Source: Megaleporinus macrocephalus
Taxonomy: Eukaryota > Chordata > Actinopteri > Characiformes > Anostomidae
Length of the DNA stretch: 64,000 nucleotides
Assembly (NCBI GenBank): GCA_021613375.1
Contig: CM038716.1
Span: forward strand, 11,061,167 to 11,125,166
Reading direction: 5' to 3'
Of the stretch, positions 50,801 through 56,800 are shown one piece after another. Below the pieces are notes generated by a model that saw nothing but the letters and a program-made list of their open reading frames with translations, made no database searches and was not told where the DNA came from. The position numbers and the translations under genes were made by a program. The number at the start of each line of letters is the position of its first letter. Position 1 is the stretch's first letter.

Positions 50801-53800
50801 AGGTGAAGGTAGTGTTAGACAGTTTATCAGTACACAGGTAGGTGAAGGTAGTGTTACAGTTTACCTGTACACAGGTAGGTGAAGGTAGTGTTACAGTTTA
50901 CCTGTACACAGGTAGGTGAAGGTAGTGTTACAGTTTACCTGTACACAGGTAGGTGAAGGGAGTGTTAGACAGTTTACCTGTACACAGGTAGGTGAAGGGA
51001 GTGTTAGACAGTTTATCAGTACACAGGTAGGTGAAGGTAGTGTTAGACAGTTTATCAGTACACAGGTAGGTGAAGGTAGTGTTACAGTTTACCTGTACAC
51101 AGGTAGGTGAAGGGAGTGTTAGACAGTTTACCTGTACACAGGTAGGTGAAGGGAGTGTTAGACAGTTTACCTGTACACAGGTAGGTGAAGGTAGTGTTAC
51201 AGTTTACCTGTACACAGGTAGGGGAAGGTAGTGGTACAGGTTACTTGTACACAGGTAGGTGGAAGGCACCTTGTTGGTGACCTGTCAACCCACACTGTGA
51301 TCAGGAGAAGACTGTCTGCTCTATCAGTTCACAGACGTGTTTTATATACAAACGAAATGTTTTCATGCATGCACAAAACAATCACTCAAAGATGAGCACG
51401 ATTGTCCTGGTGGATCTCCAGATGGCCACAGAGGCAGATCCGGGATCCACGGCGCCCCCTGCAGAGGTGGCTGGTGCTTGGGTCTTCTTTTTTTGGTAAG
51501 CCTTTCCTTCAATCCTTGCTTGTGCTTTCAAATGGCCTGCGGCCCTCTCCTCCATCTAGAGTCTGTCCTGTACAAAGTCCATCCACTCCAAGATACTGTG
51601 AGGCAGGAGTGCTCAACCCTGATCCTGGAGACCAGGTGGTTCTAGTCTGAACTTGACTGTTAACATATGCAAAGTTCCAATGCAATGTAGATCAGTGGTC
51701 TCCTGATTCTGATCCTGGAGGTCCAGAGTCCAGTACAGTTCAGTGGTTTCCCTGCTCCAACAACCTGCTGAACCTGGTGTTTGTGCAGGGACATCACCAA
51801 ACTGTGCTGGACTAAGGCTCTCCAGAACTGGAGGTGGACACCACTGGTCAAGAGGAACAAGAAACAAGTTGCAGTCAGACCTACTACTTAAGGAGTGCAT
51901 GGGAGCCTTTAACATCTTGGGGAGACCTGACCAGCAGGTGGGCTTGCCAAACTCTCTGTGTGACCGGCTTTCGGTCCAGTAGTGGAAACCCACCTTTGGA
52001 TCGGGGTGGAAGGATAGTAGATCTCCAGGAACAGGGTGGGACAGACTTCCAGCAAGGGCACTGCTGAATTTGATTGATCTCTCTGGCGTTTGACATGCTT
52101 TAGAAGATTGTTGTCAGGTGTCCAAGCTCTACTACTGGTAGCTAAGGTAGGTTCCTGAGCAGCAGGGTGGCTCTGCGTCTGTGTTAGATGTTGTAATGGC
52201 AAAACAAGTAACTGAACCTCTGACTTTCATGCTTAGGTTTGCAAGATTCAGACATCACCCTAAAGAACCTTCTCTGTGCCCATGCAATAGTGGATGGACT
52301 GGAGGTACGACACATCATCTCTCTTTTCCTACTAGAAAGAAAGTTCTACTCAATTGTACACAGTATTGTTCAGCTGTGATTGTGATCACAAGTACTGATC
52401 TTTCTTTCTAGGACGATGCAGATGCAGAAGATACCATGACTAAAAGAGAGGTGACAACACCGTACACTCCACATTATACCCACACCGTGAATAAGACACA
52501 CAGTCTGGCCACAAAAAAGAGTTTCACACTCTAATATCTGACGCACAGTCATTGGAGCATTGTTTCGACAACCTTATGCAACATCTCAACATTTATTTCA
52601 GTCCAGAGTTGCATTCATTTTTTGGCTGAGATCTTGTATTGACAACAGAAGAGTTCAACTAGAAAGTCTTTTCCTGCACATCCCAGAATTTATCAATGGA
52701 ACCACCATACTTCACCATGCCACCATACCAGCATTTCACTTCACCTACCACTTCACCATACCACCATACCAGAGCTTTACTTCACCATACCAGCATTTCA
52801 CCATATCTCCATACCAGCGCTTTACTTCATCATACCACCATACCAGCGCTTTACTTCACCATACCAGAGCTTTACTTCACCATACCAGCGCTTTACTTCA
52901 CCATATCAGAGCTTTACTTCACCATACCAGCACTTTACTTCATCATACCAGCATTTCACTTCACCATACCAGAGCTTTTCTTCACCATACCACCATACCA
53001 GCGCTTTACTTCACCATACCAGAGCTTTACTTCACCATACCAGAGCTTTTCCTCACCATACCAGCGCTTTACTTCACCATACCAGAGCTTTACTTCACCA
53101 TACCAGAGCTTTACTTCACCATACCAGCGCTTTACTTCACCATACCAGCGCTTTACTTCACCATATCAGAGCTTTACTTCACCATACCAGCGCTTTACTT
53201 CACCATACCAGCACTTTACTTCACCATACCAGCGCTTTACTTCATCATACCAGAGCTTTTCTTCACCATACCACCATACCAGCGCTTTACTTCACCATAC
53301 CAGAGCTTTTCTTCACCATACCACCATACCAGCGCTTTACTTCACCATACCAGAGCTTTACTTCACCATACCAGAGCCTTTCTTCACCATACCACCATAC
53401 CAGAGCTTTACTTCACCATATCAGAGCTTTACTTCACCATACCAGAGCTTTACTTCACCATACCAGAGCTTTACTTCACCATACCACCATACCAGAGCTT
53501 TACTTCACCATACCAGAGCTTTTCTTCACCATACCAGAGCTTTACTTCACCATACCAGAGCTTTTCTTCACCATACCACCATACCAGCATTTCAGTTCAT
53601 CATACCACCATACCAGCGCTTTACTTCACCATACCAGAGCTTTACTTCACCATACCAGAGCTTTACTTCACCATACCAGAGCTTTACTTCACCATACCAG
53701 CGCTTTACTTCATCATACCAGCGCTTTACTTCACCATACCAGAGCTTTACTTCACCATACCAGAGCTTTACTTCATCATACCACCATACCAGCGCTTTAC

Positions 53801-56800
53801 TTCACCATACCAGAGCTTTACTTCACCATACCATCATACCAGCGCTTTACTTCACCATACCAGAGCTTTACTTCACCATACCAGAGCTTTACTTCACCAT
53901 ACCAGAGCTTTACTTCATCATACCACCATACCAGCGCTTTACTTCACCATACCAGAGCTTTACTTCACCATACCAGAGCTTTACTTCATCATACCATCAT
54001 ACCAGCGCTTTACTTCACCATACCAGAGCTTTACTTCACCATACCATCATACCAGCGCTTTACTTCACCATATCAGAGCTTTACTTCACCATACCAGAGC
54101 TTTACTTCACCATACCAGAGCTTTACTTCACCATACCAGAGCTTTACTTCACCATACCAGAGCTTTACTTCATCATACCATCATACCAGCGCTTTACTTC
54201 ACCATACCAGAGCTTTACTTCACCATACCAGAGCTTTTCTTCACCATACCACCATACCAGCGCTTTACTTCACCATACCAGAGCTTTACTTCATCATACC
54301 ACCATACCAGCGCTTTACTTCACCATACCAGAGCTTTACTTCACCATACCAGAGCTTTACTTCATCATACCAGCGCTTTACTTCACCATACCACCATACC
54401 AGAGCTTTACTTCACCATACCAGAGCTTTTCTTCACCATACCAGAGCTTTTCTTCACCATACCAGAGCTTTACTTCACCATACCAGAGCTTTACTTCACC
54501 ATACCAGAGCTTTACTTCATCATACCAGCGCTTTACTTCACCATACCACCATACCAGAGCTTTACTTCACCATACCAGAGCTTTACTTCACCATACCAGA
54601 GCTTTTCTTCACCATACCAGAGCTTTACTTCACCATACCAGAGCTTTACTTCACCATACCAGAGCTTTACTTCATCATACCATCATACCAGCGCTTTACT
54701 TCACCATACCAGAGCTTTACTTCACCATACCAGAGCTTTACTTCACCATACCACCATAACAACAATTTAATTTACCACATCATCATACTAGGGTCTCACC
54801 ATCCCAGCACTTCACTGTACCACCGTCCCAGTGCTTCACTTCACTGTACCATCATACCAGTGCTTCACTTCACTGTACCATCATACCAGCATTTTCTCCT
54901 CACTGTACCATCATACCAGCATTTTCTCCTCACTGTACCATCATACCAGCTTTTTCTCCTCACTGTACCATCATACCAGCTTTTTCTCTTATCTGTACCA
55001 TCATACCAGCATTTTCTCCTCACTGTACCATCATACCAGCTTTTTCTCTTATCTGTACCATCATACCAGCATTTTCTCCTCACTGTACCATCATACCAGC
55101 ATTTTCTCCTCACTGTACCATCATACCAGCATTTTCTTTACTCTGTACCACCATTCTAACATGCTAGTACTTCTCTTCACCGTACCAACATACCAGAGCT
55201 TTACCATACCAACACTTCACATCATCAAGTCTTTCTAATCTCTATATGATAATATGAAGATAGTACCAGAGTGTTGAGATTACAGCGAGGAGAACATGGT
55301 CTGGTAGTTGAATGTAGATGTAAATGTGTCTGTTTGGGTCTCTGGTTGCAGATCTTGGAGTGGGAGGAGCGCCAGCTGGACGAAAAGGTCAACTTCACTT
55401 ACTGCAAGATTGACCCTGCTTCTGTCCAGCTAGTGGAACATGCCTCTTTGGAAAAGGTGTGTGTGTGTCGTCTAGAGATGGTCATTGGAACCATTCGCAG
55501 TTTGATGTGTGTTTTAGTAAACAAATAGCATCAAGATACAACATCAAGATAATATTTCATATTGTTTTGAATAAAAACAAAATATAGAAGATTGAACGAT
55601 TGTTTGTTGTGTGCAGACCATATTATACTCTGACCAGCCACATGCATTGTCCACTGTATCAGCTCCACTGACCAAACAGGACCTCCACTTACAGACTGTA
55701 GTTCATCTGATTCTCTGTATACTTTATTACTCTTTCCTTTAATGATCAGGACCCCCACAGGACCACCACAGAGCAGATACTATTAGGGTGGTGGATCATT
55801 ATTGGCAACAGAGTAACAAAGTATACAGAAAATCAGATGAACTACAGTCTGTAGCTGCTGTATGGTCGGTGGAGCTGATGGACAGTGTATAGGTTTAATA
55901 TATACACTGTAATATGTAAACACAGATTGATATGATATGTGATTGATATGTGTTAGCATTTAAAATAGTCAGACTCAGTCTCTTCTGTTTCTTCCTCTGC
56001 AGGTCCATAGCATCTTATCTCTGATGAGTTTGGATGTTATATATGTGACCAGCGTTGGAAAACTCAAAGGGGTCGTAACACACCGTGAGGTGAGCATTTA
56101 AGAGCCAGTAAGACTTGAAGTCCAGACAATAAACAGATAATAACCAGGAATATGACCTACTTTCCCAAATATATATATAACAAATTTATAATTAATTAAT
56201 TAGGGGAACTTTTACGTCCCTAGGTTATAAATTTGTGTTAAAATTACTTTAAAAAGTATTAAACAGATCATAAATAATTCTGATTTCCATTTTTATAATG
56301 ATTTAAACATCAGTATTTTGCTACTTTGGCCTTGTCCCCAGACTTTAAAACTTCTGGGCCCCAATAAAATACTAAAAAGTGATCAATTTATGAAAAAGAT
56401 CACAATATGAGTTTCATAAAAACTTAAAAAGAAACTAAATGTACTGTTTACTTTCATATTTGTACCTATGCATATTTTTGAGCAATATATTATCATCCCC
56501 AACATTATCGTCATTACCGCAACAGTGTATGACTTTGAACTATTTGAAGGTAGCACTTGTTTATGTTGTAACCATGGAAACAAAGACTCACAAAGGAGCA
56601 CATGTCAGCTATGAGTGAGGAGTGACATGTTAATGTGTGTAAATGGGAGTAACTGAATGGTGTATTGCTCCTGATCATAGAGTACATTTATTCAAAGTCA
56701 TTACCGTTTACATCAGTACGGCAGTAACAACTAAACATTACATTTACTCATTATTTATTTATTTACAACTAAACATTACATTTACACATTATTTATTTCA

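Noticed and set aside
52560..54770. Plus-strand frames of 736 and 687 codons
   Set aside because: They are produced by a 21-bp tandem repeat in intron 20 of the channel gene. Two frames are open at once and the product is pure repeat.
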